NCBI RefSeq assembly: GCF_900541605.1
Contig: NZ_UQKJ01000048.1
Location: 1 to 14,541 of the forward strand
Reading direction: 5' to 3'
DNA from: an uncultured Dialister sp.
GTDB taxonomy: Bacteria; Bacillota; Negativicutes; Veillonellales; Dialisteraceae
DNA: 14,541 nt
The notes under the pieces are model-generated. The model made no database searches, was not told the origin of the DNA, and saw only the letters and a list, made by a program, of their open reading frames with translations. Of the stretch, positions 7,006 to 13,487 are shown one piece after another (position 1 is the first letter of the stretch; the number at the start of each line of letters is the position of its first letter). Made by a program: the position numbers and the translations under genes.

Positions 7006-8061
7006 ATGGTGAGTGGATTGGCCGGAGAACACAGTGAAACAGGACGCAAGATGTCCATCATGCGGATTGTGCAGGTCCTGATCCGGGAATCGGACCGGGA
7101 GCATCCCCTGACCCAGCAGGAAATACTGGACTATATGGAAGAAAAGTACGGCATGACGGTGAGCCGGAAATCGGTGGGAAGAAATCTGTCCCGCCTGAAG
7201 GAAGCGGGTCTCCCTGTCATGTGCCGGGAAGTAAGCCGGGTGGTGAATGGGAAGGAGAGCTCCCTTTCCTTGGACTGGTACTGGGACCATGAACTGTCCC
7301 GGGAAGATTTGACAGTGCTCATCGACCTTCTTTATTTTTCCCACCTTCCTTACCAGCAGGTTCGCCAGCTGTCGGAACGGCTGAAAAAACTGCAGAGCCA
7401 TACCTTTGAAGACGGAAAAGAAAACGTCCGGAATCTCCCCTCTTCCCAGAAGTGGTCGGATCCGGCAGGTACGGTGGCCATCCTTTCCAGGGCCCTGGCC
7501 GAAAAGAAGCAGGTTTCCTTCTACTATGACCATTACGAGGCCGATGGAAAGCGGCACCATGACTGCACCGTATCCGGAGAGCCCCGTCTCTATAAAGCCA
7601 GCCCCTACCAGATTACCGCATCTGATGGGGAATACGTCCTTCTCTGCAGTTTGGAGGGAAGCGAGGAAATTTCTGCATTTTCCCTTGCTTTTATGGCGGA
7701 GGTATCCCTTACGGAGGAATCCCTGCGGCCCCAGAAATCCCTGAAAGGTCCGGACCAGGACGGAAAGCTTTCCGATTACCTCTATGCCCACCAGGAAATC
7801 TATGCAGGAGCCCCGGTGACCTGTACCTTTGAGGCAAACTGGCACCTTATGAGTTTCATTGTCAGGGATTTCGGGAAAAACGCCCATATCCTTTCGGCCC
7901 GGCAGGACCTGGTGGTGGTGGAGGTGACCCTTCCGGCGGCGGCCATGAAAGCCTGGGCCCTGAAGCATGCGCCACTGGTGAAAGTAACAGCTCCTTCCTA
8001 CCTGGTGAAGGAGGTCAAGGAGACGGTAGATGGGCTGTACCGCCTTTATGGACAGCCATGA
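7006..8061 (+). CDS. WYL-domain transcriptional regulator (YafY type)
   Basis: The protein is 351 residues from the ATG at 7006, which follows AGGAG (6991-6995). The frame is open further upstream to a GTG at 6946, with no ribosome site. Residues about 15-80 form a winged helix-turn-helix (LTQQEILDYME and the SRKSVGRNLSRLKEAGLPV recognition region). A WYL domain follows (about 150-230, with VSFYYDHYEADGKRH, SPYQI and the core DGEYVLLCSLEG). The C-terminal WCX-type region ends at 351. The signature W-Y-L reads Y-V-L here. WYL regulators usually sense a nucleic-acid or nucleotide ligand and control nearby genes. The stop overlaps the next gene by an ATGA, so this regulator is co-transcribed with the DUF2953 and YtfJ genes. 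Confidence 0.88.
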   Translation: MVSGLAGEHSETGRKMSIMRIVQVLIRESDREHPLTQQEILDYMEEKYGMTVSRKSVGRNLSRLKEAGLPVMCREVSRVVNGKESSLSLDWYWDHELSREDLTVLIDLLYFSHLPYQQVRQLSERLKKLQSHTFEDGKENVRNLPSSQKWSDPAGTVAILSRALAEKKQVSFYYDHYEADGKRHHDCTVSGEPRLYKASPYQITASDGEYVLLCSLEGSEEISAFSLAFMAEVSLTEESLRPQKSLKGPDQDGKLSDYLYAHQEIYAGAPVTCTFEANWHLMSFIVRDFGKNAHILSARQDLVVVEVTLPAAAMKAWALKHAPLVKVTAPSYLVKEVKETVDGLYRLYGQP

Positions 8062-8783
8062 TGGCCCTCGAAATTCTGGGAGCCCTCCTGCTTCTTCTGC
8101 TGGTTCTTCTGCTCATCCCGGTCACCTATTCCGTGAGTTTCCAAAAGTGGCAGCTGGCTATAGGCATCCGACTTTTCTTCGGATTATTCAGTAAACATAG
8201 AGACATCATTTTCCATGAAGAAAAGGTGGAGGATGAAAAACCGGAAGAAGACATAGAAGATAAGTCGAATAACCGGGACCTGCACGAAGTGGCAGAAGAA
8301 CCGCCTGAAGAGGGTAAAATACCGGAAGAAGACGGCGATTTTGAAGAGGCGGAAATGGAAGGCCCGGTTGTGGAGGAAGAAGGGGAGGAAGAAGAAATCC
8401 CTTCGGAACCGGATAAGCAGGAGGAAGTCTCCCTGCTGGCCCAGATCCGGTTTGCCCTGGACAACGGATTGGCGGAAGAGCTTCTCTCCGCCGCTGCCAG
8501 GCTCCTCTCCCACAGCTTTCCATGCAAGTACCATGCAGAAGGGTCCCTGGGACTGGGAGATCCCATGGATACGGGTGTCCTGTGCGGTATGTTCTATACT
8601 CTTCTTCCGGAAGCGGCGCTCTCTATCCAATGGGTGTATACAGAAAGAATCTGTACAGTCAAGGGATATGTCCGGGGACGGATTATTCCCTTATATGTCC
8701 TTTATATAGCATTACGGCTTGCGGTATCTAAACCGGCAAGAGAATTCTGGCATTTCAGACAAGGGGGAAATGACAATGGATGA
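8058..8783 (+). CDS. DUF2953-type membrane protein with a long acidic linker (YtfI-like)
   Basis: The protein is 241 residues. A strongly hydrophobic, leucine-rich N-terminus (about residues 5-23) anchors it in the membrane. A second part (about 124-241) contains CKYHAEGSLGLGDPMDTGVLCGMFY and TVKGYVRGRIIP, the pattern seen in DUF2953 proteins. Between them, residues about 54-123 form a very acidic, low-complexity linker rich in glutamate. It overlaps the upstream regulator by four bases (ATGA) and the downstream ytfJ-like gene by eight. In bacilli and clostridia a DUF2953 gene (ytfI) sits next to ytfJ, and the same pairing here is the best support for the call. A start at the adjacent ATG 8061 is equally possible. 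Function is unknown. Confidence 0.8.
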   Translation: MMALEILGALLLLLLVLLLIPVTYSVSFQKWQLAIGIRLFFGLFSKHRDIIFHEEKVEDEKPEEDIEDKSNNRDLHEVAEEPPEEGKIPEEDGDFEEAEMEGPVVEEEGEEEEIPSEPDKQEEVSLLAQIRFALDNGLAEELLSAAARLLSHSFPCKYHAEGSLGLGDPMDTGVLCGMFYTLLPEAALSIQWVYTERICTVKGYVRGRIIPLYVLYIALRLAVSKPAREFWHFRQGGNDNG

Positions 8784-9195
8784 TGAAGTAAGAAAACAGA
8801 TTTTTGAAGATTTCAAGAAAATGATTACCACCGAGTCCGTGGTGGGACAGCCCATATACCTGGGGGATGCTACCATTGTTCCCTTCGTGGATATATCCTT
8901 CGGCTTCGGCACAGGAGCCCATGGAACGGCCGCTGCCGGCGGCGCCGGCGGTGGCAAGGTGACGCCTACGGCAGTGCTCATCATGAAGGGGGAACGGGTA
9001 GAACTCTTCTCCATTAAGAATGCCTCCGGCAACGGAACCATCGATAAGGTACTGAACATGGTGCCGGAAGTGATTTCCCACTTCACGAAGAAAAAAGAAA
9101 AGAAGGAAGAAGTCCGGGAAGCGGCGCTGAAGGAAGCTAAAGAAGCCATGGCGGAAGAAGCGGAAACAGCGGCTATTGAGGCGAAAGGGGAATAG
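8776..9195 (+). CDS. ytfJ: YtfJ/GerW-family protein
   Basis: The protein is 139 residues from ATG 8776, which follows GGGGG at 8763-8767 by eight bases and overlaps the DUF2953 stop. The frame extends 19 codons upstream but without a ribosome site. The N-terminal helix (DDEVRKQIFEDFKKMI) is followed by the family core: SVVGQPIYLGDATIVPFVDISFGFG in two stretches, a glycine-rich loop (AAAGGAGGGKV) and PTAVLIMKGERVELFSI. The C-terminal 40 residues are a charged alanine/lysine/glutamate-rich helix, longer than in the Bacillus protein. GerW is needed for spore germination in Bacillus, but the family also occurs in bacteria that do not sporulate, so a spore role should not be assumed here. Confidence 0.9.
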   Translation: MDDEVRKQIFEDFKKMITTESVVGQPIYLGDATIVPFVDISFGFGTGAHGTAAAGGAGGGKVTPTAVLIMKGERVELFSIKNASGNGTIDKVLNMVPEVISHFTKKKEKKEEVREAALKEAKEAMAEEAETAAIEAKGE

Positions 9196-9284
9196 GGCCT
9201 GACGGCCCTGGGCAGCGGCCTCTGGCCGGGGCTCTGCCCTCCGGACAGGGCTGTGACTTCGTCAGGGCAAAGGCTTCCGCCTGG
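9195..9284 (-). repeat. Dispersed repeat R2, copy A: string of mini-hairpins
   Basis: Starting on the last base of the ytfJ stop codon there are five back-to-back short hairpins: GGGCC-TGAC-GGCCC (9195-9208), GGCC-TCT-GGCC (9217-9227), CCCT-CCGGAC-AGGG (9237-9250), TGAC-TTC-GTCA (9254-9264) and AGGC-TTCC-GCCT (9271-9282). Read on the minus strand, 9230-9284 aligns without gaps to 12205-12259, about 45 of 55 bases identical by hand, including a 15-base shared run. There is no T-run, so this is not a classic terminator. Confidence 0.75.
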
Positions 9285-9318
9285 GGGTAAGGAAGGAATA
9301 TGGAATGGGGCTGGCGGC

Positions 9319-9335
9319 CCTGATTACACCTGATT
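9319..9335 (+). repeat. Short direct repeat upstream of the ompH promoter
   Basis: CCTGATT occurs at 9319-9325 and again at 9329-9335, a ten-base period (one helical turn). It lies 63-79 bases upstream of the -35 box. An inverted repeat ACGGT/ACCGT (9341-9345, 9355-9359) follows. This may be an activator-site layout or chance. Confidence 0.3.
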
Positions 9336-9397
9336 GACTGACGGTCATTAAAGTACCGTGAGAAACGATGGTTACAAGAAATTTACCCCGTTTACCA

Positions 9398-9426
9398 TTG
9401 ACACCTGCCCCTTCTTTGATTAGAAT
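9398..9426 (+). promoter_or_regulatory. Strong promoter of the ompH/skp-like gene
   Basis: TTGACA (9398-9403) is a perfect -35 box, spaced exactly 17 bases from TAGAAT (9421-9426), one mismatch from consensus. The leader is about 48 bases and ends with AGGAGG (9470-9475), five bases before the ATG. High constitutive expression is expected. Confidence 0.85.
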
Positions 9427-9480
9427 AAATACATGCTTACTTAAGACTCTCTCAATTAAGAGCCTTGTTAGGAGGAACAT

Positions 9481-9897
9481 ATGAAGATGAATAAAGCAGT
9501 AGCAGCAGTGGCTGCTGGTATGATCGCATTCGGTGCTATGTTTTCTGTTTCCGCAGCCGGAATCGGCTATGTAAATTCCAATGCCCTTCTCGCAGCTCAC
9601 CCGAAGATGCAGAAGGCCCAGCTCGATATGAGAGCAGCTGCCCAGAAGGCAGAAGAATCTTTCAAGAGCCGTTCTGCCGGTAAGACAGACCAGGAAAAAC
9701 AGCAGATTGCTACAGAACTCCAGAAGGAAATGGACCAGAAGGAAAAGTCCACCATGCAGCCCATCCTTTCTGATATCATGAAAGCAATCCAGCAGGTTCG
9801 CCAGGAAAAGGGCCTCGATATTATCCTTGAACAGGGTGCAGTCGTTGACGGCGGTGTAGATGTCACTTCCGCTGTAGCCCAGAAGCTTTCCAAATAA
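9481..9897 (+). CDS. OmpH/Skp-family periplasmic chaperone
   Basis: The precursor is 138 residues. A classic Sec signal peptide (KMNK then a hydrophobic stretch, cleavage expected near SVSA|A, residue 25) sends it to the periplasm. After AGIGYVNSNALLAAHP, the conserved OmpH start with the beta-strand and YVN/D motif, a long charged coiled-coil region (about residues 42-95) forms the tentacles that hold unfolded outer-membrane proteins. The C-terminal GLDIILEQGAVVDGGVDVTSAVAQKL is the conserved trimerisation part. It is shorter than E. coli Skp (161 residues). It has its own strong promoter and terminator, so it is monocistronic. Its presence is direct evidence for an outer membrane in this organism. 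Confidence 0.93.
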   Translation: MKMNKAVAAVAAGMIAFGAMFSVSAAGIGYVNSNALLAAHPKMQKAQLDMRAAAQKAEESFKSRSAGKTDQEKQQIATELQKEMDQKEKSTMQPILSDIMKAIQQVRQEKGLDIILEQGAVVDGGVDVTSAVAQKLSK

Positions 9898-9914
9898 GTC
9901 ATATTGAATGAAAG

Positions 9915-9947
9915 AATACCGCAGTATCTATGGCTGCGGTATTTTTA
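9915..9947 (+). terminator. Intrinsic terminator of the ompH-like gene
   Basis: AATACCGCAG (9915-9924) and CTGCGGTATT (9934-9943) form a perfect 10-bp stem around a 9-base loop, followed by TTT. It begins 17 bases after the stop codon. Confidence 0.9.
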
Positions 9948-9964
9948 TGTGTTGAAAGTTTTAG

Positions 9965-9970
9965 TATAAT
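9965..9970 (+). promoter_or_regulatory. Probable -10 box for the HD/Nudix/mutY operon
   Basis: A perfect TATAAT lies here, but the only -35 at 17 bases is TTTTTA (9942-9947), inside the T-run of the previous terminator. TTGAAA at 9952-9957 is too close to serve. If used, transcription starts near 9976-9979 and gives a structured leader of about 115 bases containing repeat R3. Confidence 0.45.
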
Positions 9971-10090
9971 AAGGAGACAATGGGGCTAAGGGTTGTGGGT
10001 GAACGCCGCTTCGCCGGCCAACCACTTTTAGCTCCATTTATACATCCTGGCTTGTAGTTTATTACGTACATTCTCAAATAAAGGAGACAA
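9971..10090 (+). repeat. 10-bp direct repeats flanking a 100-bp segment in the operon leader
   Basis: AAGGAGACAA occurs at 9971-9980 and again at 10081-10090, both preceded by an AATA-like stretch. The second copy is the ribosome binding site of the HD gene. The 100 bases between contain repeat R3. This layout resembles a small element inserted with target-site duplication, or a tandem duplication. Confidence 0.5.
9982..10035 (+). repeat. Dispersed hairpin repeat R3, copy a (operon leader)
   Basis: Nested pairing: GGGGCTAA (9982-9989) with TTAGCTCC (10028-10035), GGTTG (9991-9995) with CAACC (10019-10023), and GCCG (10005-10008) with CGGC (10015-10018). The 22 bases at 9983-10004 match 13695-13716 on the minus strand at about 18 positions, and the GGGTTGTGGGT segment also occurs at 13516-13526. 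As the copies are in different intergenic regions, this is a repeat family rather than a leader made for this operon. Confidence 0.65.
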
Positions 10091-10095
10091 CCATT

Positions 10096-10608
10096 ATGGA
10101 TAAATTAACTGCTTTATGCAAAGCTATGATTACCTATGACAAGGGAGATCCCCGGAGAATCCACCATTTCCTGAAAGTTCACGCCTTTGCCCGGCAGATC
10201 GGCATGGAAGAGGAGCTCGACGAGAAGACCCTTTTCCGCCTGGAAGCGGCGGCCTACGTTCACGACATCGGCATCCATGAAGGGGAGAGGCGCTTTGGCA
10301 GGAATGATGGCCAGATCCAGCAGGAACTGGGACCCGATGAAGCCCGGCCCATGCTGGAAGCACTGGAATTTGAAAAAGACGATATCGAACGGATCTGCTG
10401 GCTTGTGGGCCATCACCATTCCTACGGAAGCATCGATGGCCCTGATGCCCAAATCCTGGCGGAAGCAGACATGCTGGTGAACCAGTATGAAGACGGGGCG
10501 CTGCGGAAGCAGAATGAAGCCCTGTACCATCGCCTCTACAAGACCGCACCGGGAAAGCGGATGTTTGAAGAACTCTATTTTGAAGAATACAAGCCGGAAA
10601 ACAAATGA
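10096..10608 (+). CDS. HD-domain phosphohydrolase
   Basis: This 170-residue protein is a metal-dependent HD hydrolase. The metal ligands can be followed in order: His23/His24 in the first helix (RIHHFLKVHAFA), the His56-Asp57 pair in AAAYVHDIGIH, the histidine cluster 106-108 in VGHHHSYGSIDG, and Asp125 in ILAEADMLVN. No other domain is attached. The ATG at 10096 follows AAGGAG by nine bases. The stop overlaps the Nudix gene by ATGA, so the two are translated together. The substrate cannot be told from sequence. The partners suggest a nucleotide or modified nucleotide, as small single-domain HD enzymes often hydrolyse nucleotides, but that is inference. Confidence 0.88.
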   Translation: MDKLTALCKAMITYDKGDPRRIHHFLKVHAFARQIGMEEELDEKTLFRLEAAAYVHDIGIHEGERRFGRNDGQIQQELGPDEARPMLEALEFEKDDIERICWLVGHHHSYGSIDGPDAQILAEADMLVNQYEDGALRKQNEALYHRLYKTAPGKRMFEELYFEEYKPENK

Positions 10609-11075
10609 GAGATACCTCCCTTGTGTATCCTGTCCGCAGTGATGGCGCCATTCTTCTTGGCCGGAAACGGAGGGGCATGGGCTATGGGAAATGGAACGGC
10701 TTCGGCGGAAAAATCGAGGCCGGCGAAACCATGCGTCAGTGTGCAGCCCGGGAACTCCGGGAAGAATGCGGCCTTCTCATGGCACCAGAGGACCTGGAAA
10801 TGGTGGGAGACCTCTATTTCCACCAGCCTTCGGACCCCGAATGGTCCCATGCAGGCATCGTCTATTTTGCCAGGAACTGGCAGGGAGAGCCCCACCTGTC
10901 TGATGAGATGGATCCCCGCTGGTTTTATCCGAAGGATTTTCCCTATGACGATATGTGGATGGCGGACCGGGTATGGCTGCCCATGATTCTCAGCGGCCGG
11001 AAGATCCGGGGCACCATTTATTTTGCAGAGGACGGGGAGACCGTCTTCGATTATGATTTCCGGGAAATGAGATGA
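10605..11075 (+). CDS. Nudix hydrolase, MTH1 (8-oxo-dGTP diphosphatase) type
   Basis: This 156-residue enzyme is expected to hydrolyse oxidised purine nucleoside triphosphates to monophosphates so they are not built into DNA. The full Nudix box GX5EX7REUXEEXGU is at residues 35-57 (Gly35, Glu41, Arg49-Glu50, Glu53-Glu54, Gly56). Beyond the box it resembles eukaryotic MTH1 more than E. coli MutT: GKWNGFGGK (Asn31, like MTH1 Asn33), SDEMDPRWF, and DMW at 116-118 (Trp118, like MTH1 Trp117), ending VFDYDFRE. MTH1's base-reading pair Asp119-Asp120 reads Ala120-Asp121 here. ATGA overlaps join it to the HD gene upstream and mutY downstream. Confidence 0.9.
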   Translation: MRDTSLVYPVRSDGAILLGRKRRGMGYGKWNGFGGKIEAGETMRQCAARELREECGLLMAPEDLEMVGDLYFHQPSDPEWSHAGIVYFARNWQGEPHLSDEMDPRWFYPKDFPYDDMWMADRVWLPMILSGRKIRGTIYFAEDGETVFDYDFREMR

Positions 11076-12139
11076 CTGCAGAAATGACTGAAAAGAACAG
11101 GCCCGGCAAGGACTGGCCGGCTATTCTCCTTTCCTGGTTTGACCGGAATAAAAGGGACCTTCCCTGGCGGGAAGATAAGCCCAGGAATCCGTACCATGTC
11201 TGGATTTCAGAAATCATGCTGCAGCAGACGAGAACGGAAGCGGTGAAGCCCTATTTCAACAGCTGGATGGAACGGTTTCCTACCATCCATGACCTGGCCT
11301 GTGCGGACGAGGCGGATGTGCTGCACCAGTGGCAGGGGCTGGGGTACTATACGAGGGCCCGGAACATTTACCGGGCGGCGAAGGAAATGGAAGACCATTA
11401 CGGCGGGAAGCTTCCGAAGGATAAGGAAGAAATCCTGTCCCTCCCCGGCATTGGCGGCTATACGGCAGGGGCCATCCTGTCCATGGCCTACGGGAAGAAG
11501 GAAGGCGCCATTGATGGTAATGTGCTTCGGGTCTATGCCCGGCTGTACTGTGTGGAAGAGGATATTCTGAAGACCGGTGGCCGGAAAATTATTGAATCCC
11601 TGGTGAAAGATACCCTGCCGGACCGGGCCGGTGATTTCAATGAGGCCCTCATGGACCTGGGCGCGGAAATCTGTATTCCCAGGAGCCCTCGCTGTGAGTC
11701 CTGCCCCCTCCTGTCCCGGTGCCGCGCTTTCTATGAAGGAAAGGAAAAGGAACTGCCGAAAAGGACGCCGAAGAAACCGCAGAAAGAGGAGGAAGCGGCC
11801 TGCGCCATTATCGTGAAGGATGGAAAGGTGCTTCTTCACAAACGGCCGTCCAGGGGCATGCTGGCTTCCATGTGGGAATTTCCCATGGCCCTTTCCGGCG
11901 GGGCAGAGGAGGCAAAGAAGAAACTGGAAGCCGCTCTTTCCGGAAAAGCGGGAGACTGTCTCTGGCAGTACCGCCATGTCTTTACCCACCGTATCTGGCA
12001 CATGAAAGCGTACCGGATGGAGGACTGCCGAGTTCCGGAAGGGGAATATGGATGGTTCGCGCCGGATGAATACAGGGAAATTCCCCTGGCCGGACCTCAC
12101 GCCAGACTGGCGGCTTTCGTAGAACAGATGATAAGGTAG
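11072..12139 (+). CDS. mutY: A/G-specific adenine DNA glycosylase MutY
   Basis: The 355-residue protein removes adenine mispaired with 8-oxoguanine. All family landmarks are present: catalytic Glu47 in VWISEIMLQQTR, the helix-hairpin-helix LPGIGGYTAGAI (124-135), catalytic Asp148 in AIDGNVLRV, and the iron-sulphur cluster Cys201-x6-Cys208-x2-Cys211-x5-Cys217. A C-terminal Nudix-like domain (about 240-355) reads 8-oxoG and includes the FTH triplet (304-306) matching the MutY 8-oxoG-sensing loop. The length matches full-size bacterial MutY. The start ATG overlaps the Nudix gene's stop (ATGA), so both 8-oxoguanine enzymes come from one transcript. No clear terminator follows; repeat R2 does. Confidence 0.97.
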   Translation: MTAEMTEKNRPGKDWPAILLSWFDRNKRDLPWREDKPRNPYHVWISEIMLQQTRTEAVKPYFNSWMERFPTIHDLACADEADVLHQWQGLGYYTRARNIYRAAKEMEDHYGGKLPKDKEEILSLPGIGGYTAGAILSMAYGKKEGAIDGNVLRVYARLYCVEEDILKTGGRKIIESLVKDTLPDRAGDFNEALMDLGAEICIPRSPRCESCPLLSRCRAFYEGKEKELPKRTPKKPQKEEEAACAIIVKDGKVLLHKRPSRGMLASMWEFPMALSGGAEEAKKKLEAALSGKAGDCLWQYRHVFTHRIWHMKAYRMEDCRVPEGEYGWFAPDEYREIPLAGPHARLAAFVEQMIR

Positions 12140-12169
12140 CAGGGAATGGTGGCTGGGCACTCTCAGCAC

Positions 12170-12297
12170 GGCCGCAGGCCGAATTCCATGTTTTCTTCTT
12201 GAGTCCAGGCGAAAGCCTTATCCCTGACGAAGTCACTGCCCCGTTCGAAGGCTGGAGCCTTAGCTGGAGGCCGCAGCTGCAGCCCTGGCCGAAGGCC
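12170..12297 (+). repeat. Dispersed repeat R2, copy B: string of mini-hairpins
   Basis: Mini-hairpins follow each other downstream of mutY: GGCC-GCA-GGCC (12170-12180), AGGC-GAAA-GCCT (12207-12218), TGAC-GAA-GTCA (12225-12235), AGGC-TGGA-GCCT (12249-12260) and GGCC-GAA-GGCC (12287-12297), plus the palindrome GCAGCTGC (12273-12280). The part from 12205 to 12259 is closely similar to copy A on the other strand at 9230-9284. It occupies nearly all of the 180-base gap between mutY and the next gene. Confidence 0.75.
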
Positions 12298-12319
12298 ACT
12301 TTTAAAGAAAGGAGCGCCT

Positions 12320-13435
12320 ATGTTTGAGCGGATGATACTGACCCTGTTCTCCATTCTGGGACTTTTGAATGGAGTCTTTTTTTCTATCATCTATCGAAAA
12401 AGTAAGTTCTATATATACATTGTCCTGAGCCTCCTCATCAGCCTTTCGGCTGCCGGATTCTTTCTCTGGTATGCCCGGGGCTATGACAGCCTCGGCAGCT
12501 GGTCCCTGTGGCTGGGATACCTCATGTGTGGTATCATGGTGGCGGAAATCATAGCAGCAGCGCCCCTTTTTGCCTGCACCATGCTGTCTTTCTTCCGAAA
12601 GATCCGCAGCATTGCCCGGATAGGGGCCGTCCTTTTTATGGCCATGGCCCTTGGCATCGGCGTGTACGGCGCCATCGACGGGAACTGCAGTGAAGAAGTG
12701 GCCCATGTGGATGTGTACGTAGAGGGACTGCCGGAAGCCTTTGACGGGTACAAGGCAGCCCAGATGACCGATACCCATATTGGCCCCTATTTCCGGTACA
12801 CCGACCTTCCCGGAGAAATCAGGAAAGCCCGGCTGGAGGGAGCCCAGGTCCTCTTCTTTACGGGAGATCTGATTGATGACATCCGCCACATGCCGGAAGC
12901 AGCCCAGACACTCTCCACGTTTTACGGCGTCTTCCCGGATGGTATTTTCTACGTCTGGGGAAACCATGAATACTACCGGGGGAAAGACTACATCGAAGAA
13001 GAACTGGAAAAAACGCCGGTGCAGATTCTTGCCAACGAACACCGGGCCATTACAAGAAACGGGGAAACCCTGTACGTGGCGGGGGTGGACTATCCCTGGG
13101 CCCGGGGAGAGGCTATGAAAGAAGAAATGGACGAAATGACCGATGAAGCTTTCGAAGGCATCCCCGCCGGGGCGCCGGTGATCCTTCTGGCCCATCACTC
13201 CGATTTTCTGGATGAAGGATTCAAGAAAGGCGCCATCCTCACCCTCACCGGCCATACCCATGGCACCCAGTTTGGCCTTTTCGGAAAGCCCCTGTGGACC
13301 CCATTCACCTACACCCGGGGCGCCTACAGCGACGGCACCCACCTGGGCTACGTTTCCCGGGGTGACGCCAGCTGGTTCCCCTTCCGCTTCAGTTGCGAGA
13401 GGGAGCTGGTGATTTTCACGTTCCACAGAAAGTAA
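12320..13435 (+). CDS. Membrane-anchored calcineurin-like metallophosphoesterase (YkuE type)
   Basis: The protein is 371 residues. The first 118 are hydrophobic with about four membrane helices (roughly 4-22, 30-50, 62-90, 98-118). The catalytic domain follows, with every metal-binding motif of the calcineurin-like superfamily: Asp151-x-His153 (MTDTHIG), Gly182-Asp183 (FFTGDLID), Gly214-Asn215-His216-Glu217 (YVWGNHEYY), His292-His293 (LLAHHSDF) and Gly311-His312-x-His314 (LTGHTHGTQ). This arrangement is common in Firmicute YkuE/YaeI-like proteins, some of which act on lipid-linked phosphoesters; the substrate here is not evident. The ATG at 12320 follows AAAGGAG (12308-12314). I found no convincing promoter; repeat R2 fills the space upstream. 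Confidence 0.92.
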   Translation: MFERMILTLFSILGLLNGVFFSIIYRKSKFYIYIVLSLLISLSAAGFFLWYARGYDSLGSWSLWLGYLMCGIMVAEIIAAAPLFACTMLSFFRKIRSIARIGAVLFMAMALGIGVYGAIDGNCSEEVAHVDVYVEGLPEAFDGYKAAQMTDTHIGPYFRYTDLPGEIRKARLEGAQVLFFTGDLIDDIRHMPEAAQTLSTFYGVFPDGIFYVWGNHEYYRGKDYIEEELEKTPVQILANEHRAITRNGETLYVAGVDYPWARGEAMKEEMDEMTDEAFEGIPAGAPVILLAHHSDFLDEGFKKGAILTLTGHTHGTQFGLFGKPLWTPFTYTRGAYSDGTHLGYVSRGDASWFPFRFSCERELVIFTFHRK

Positions 13436-13487
13436 GCGTGTGTCATGGTGAGCGTCTCAAAGGGGTAAATGGTTCGTAAAGGTTAGG

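Noticed and set aside
6898..7968. 356-codon open frame on the minus strand
   Set aside because: Shadow of the WYL regulator. It runs across the regulator's promoter and has low-complexity, non-protein-like composition.
9982..10090. Structured leader as a known riboswitch or T-box
   Set aside because: No recognisable riboswitch consensus or T-box motif was seen, and the structure recurs in another intergenic region, so a repeat is more likely.
11207..12169. 320-codon open frame on the minus strand
   Set aside because: Opposite mutY, whose catalytic and iron-sulphur residues are intact.
12302..13426. 374-codon open frame on the minus strand
   Set aside because: It lies wholly opposite the metallophosphoesterase gene, whose catalytic motifs are complete. 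The antisense translation shows no family features and has no ribosome binding site.
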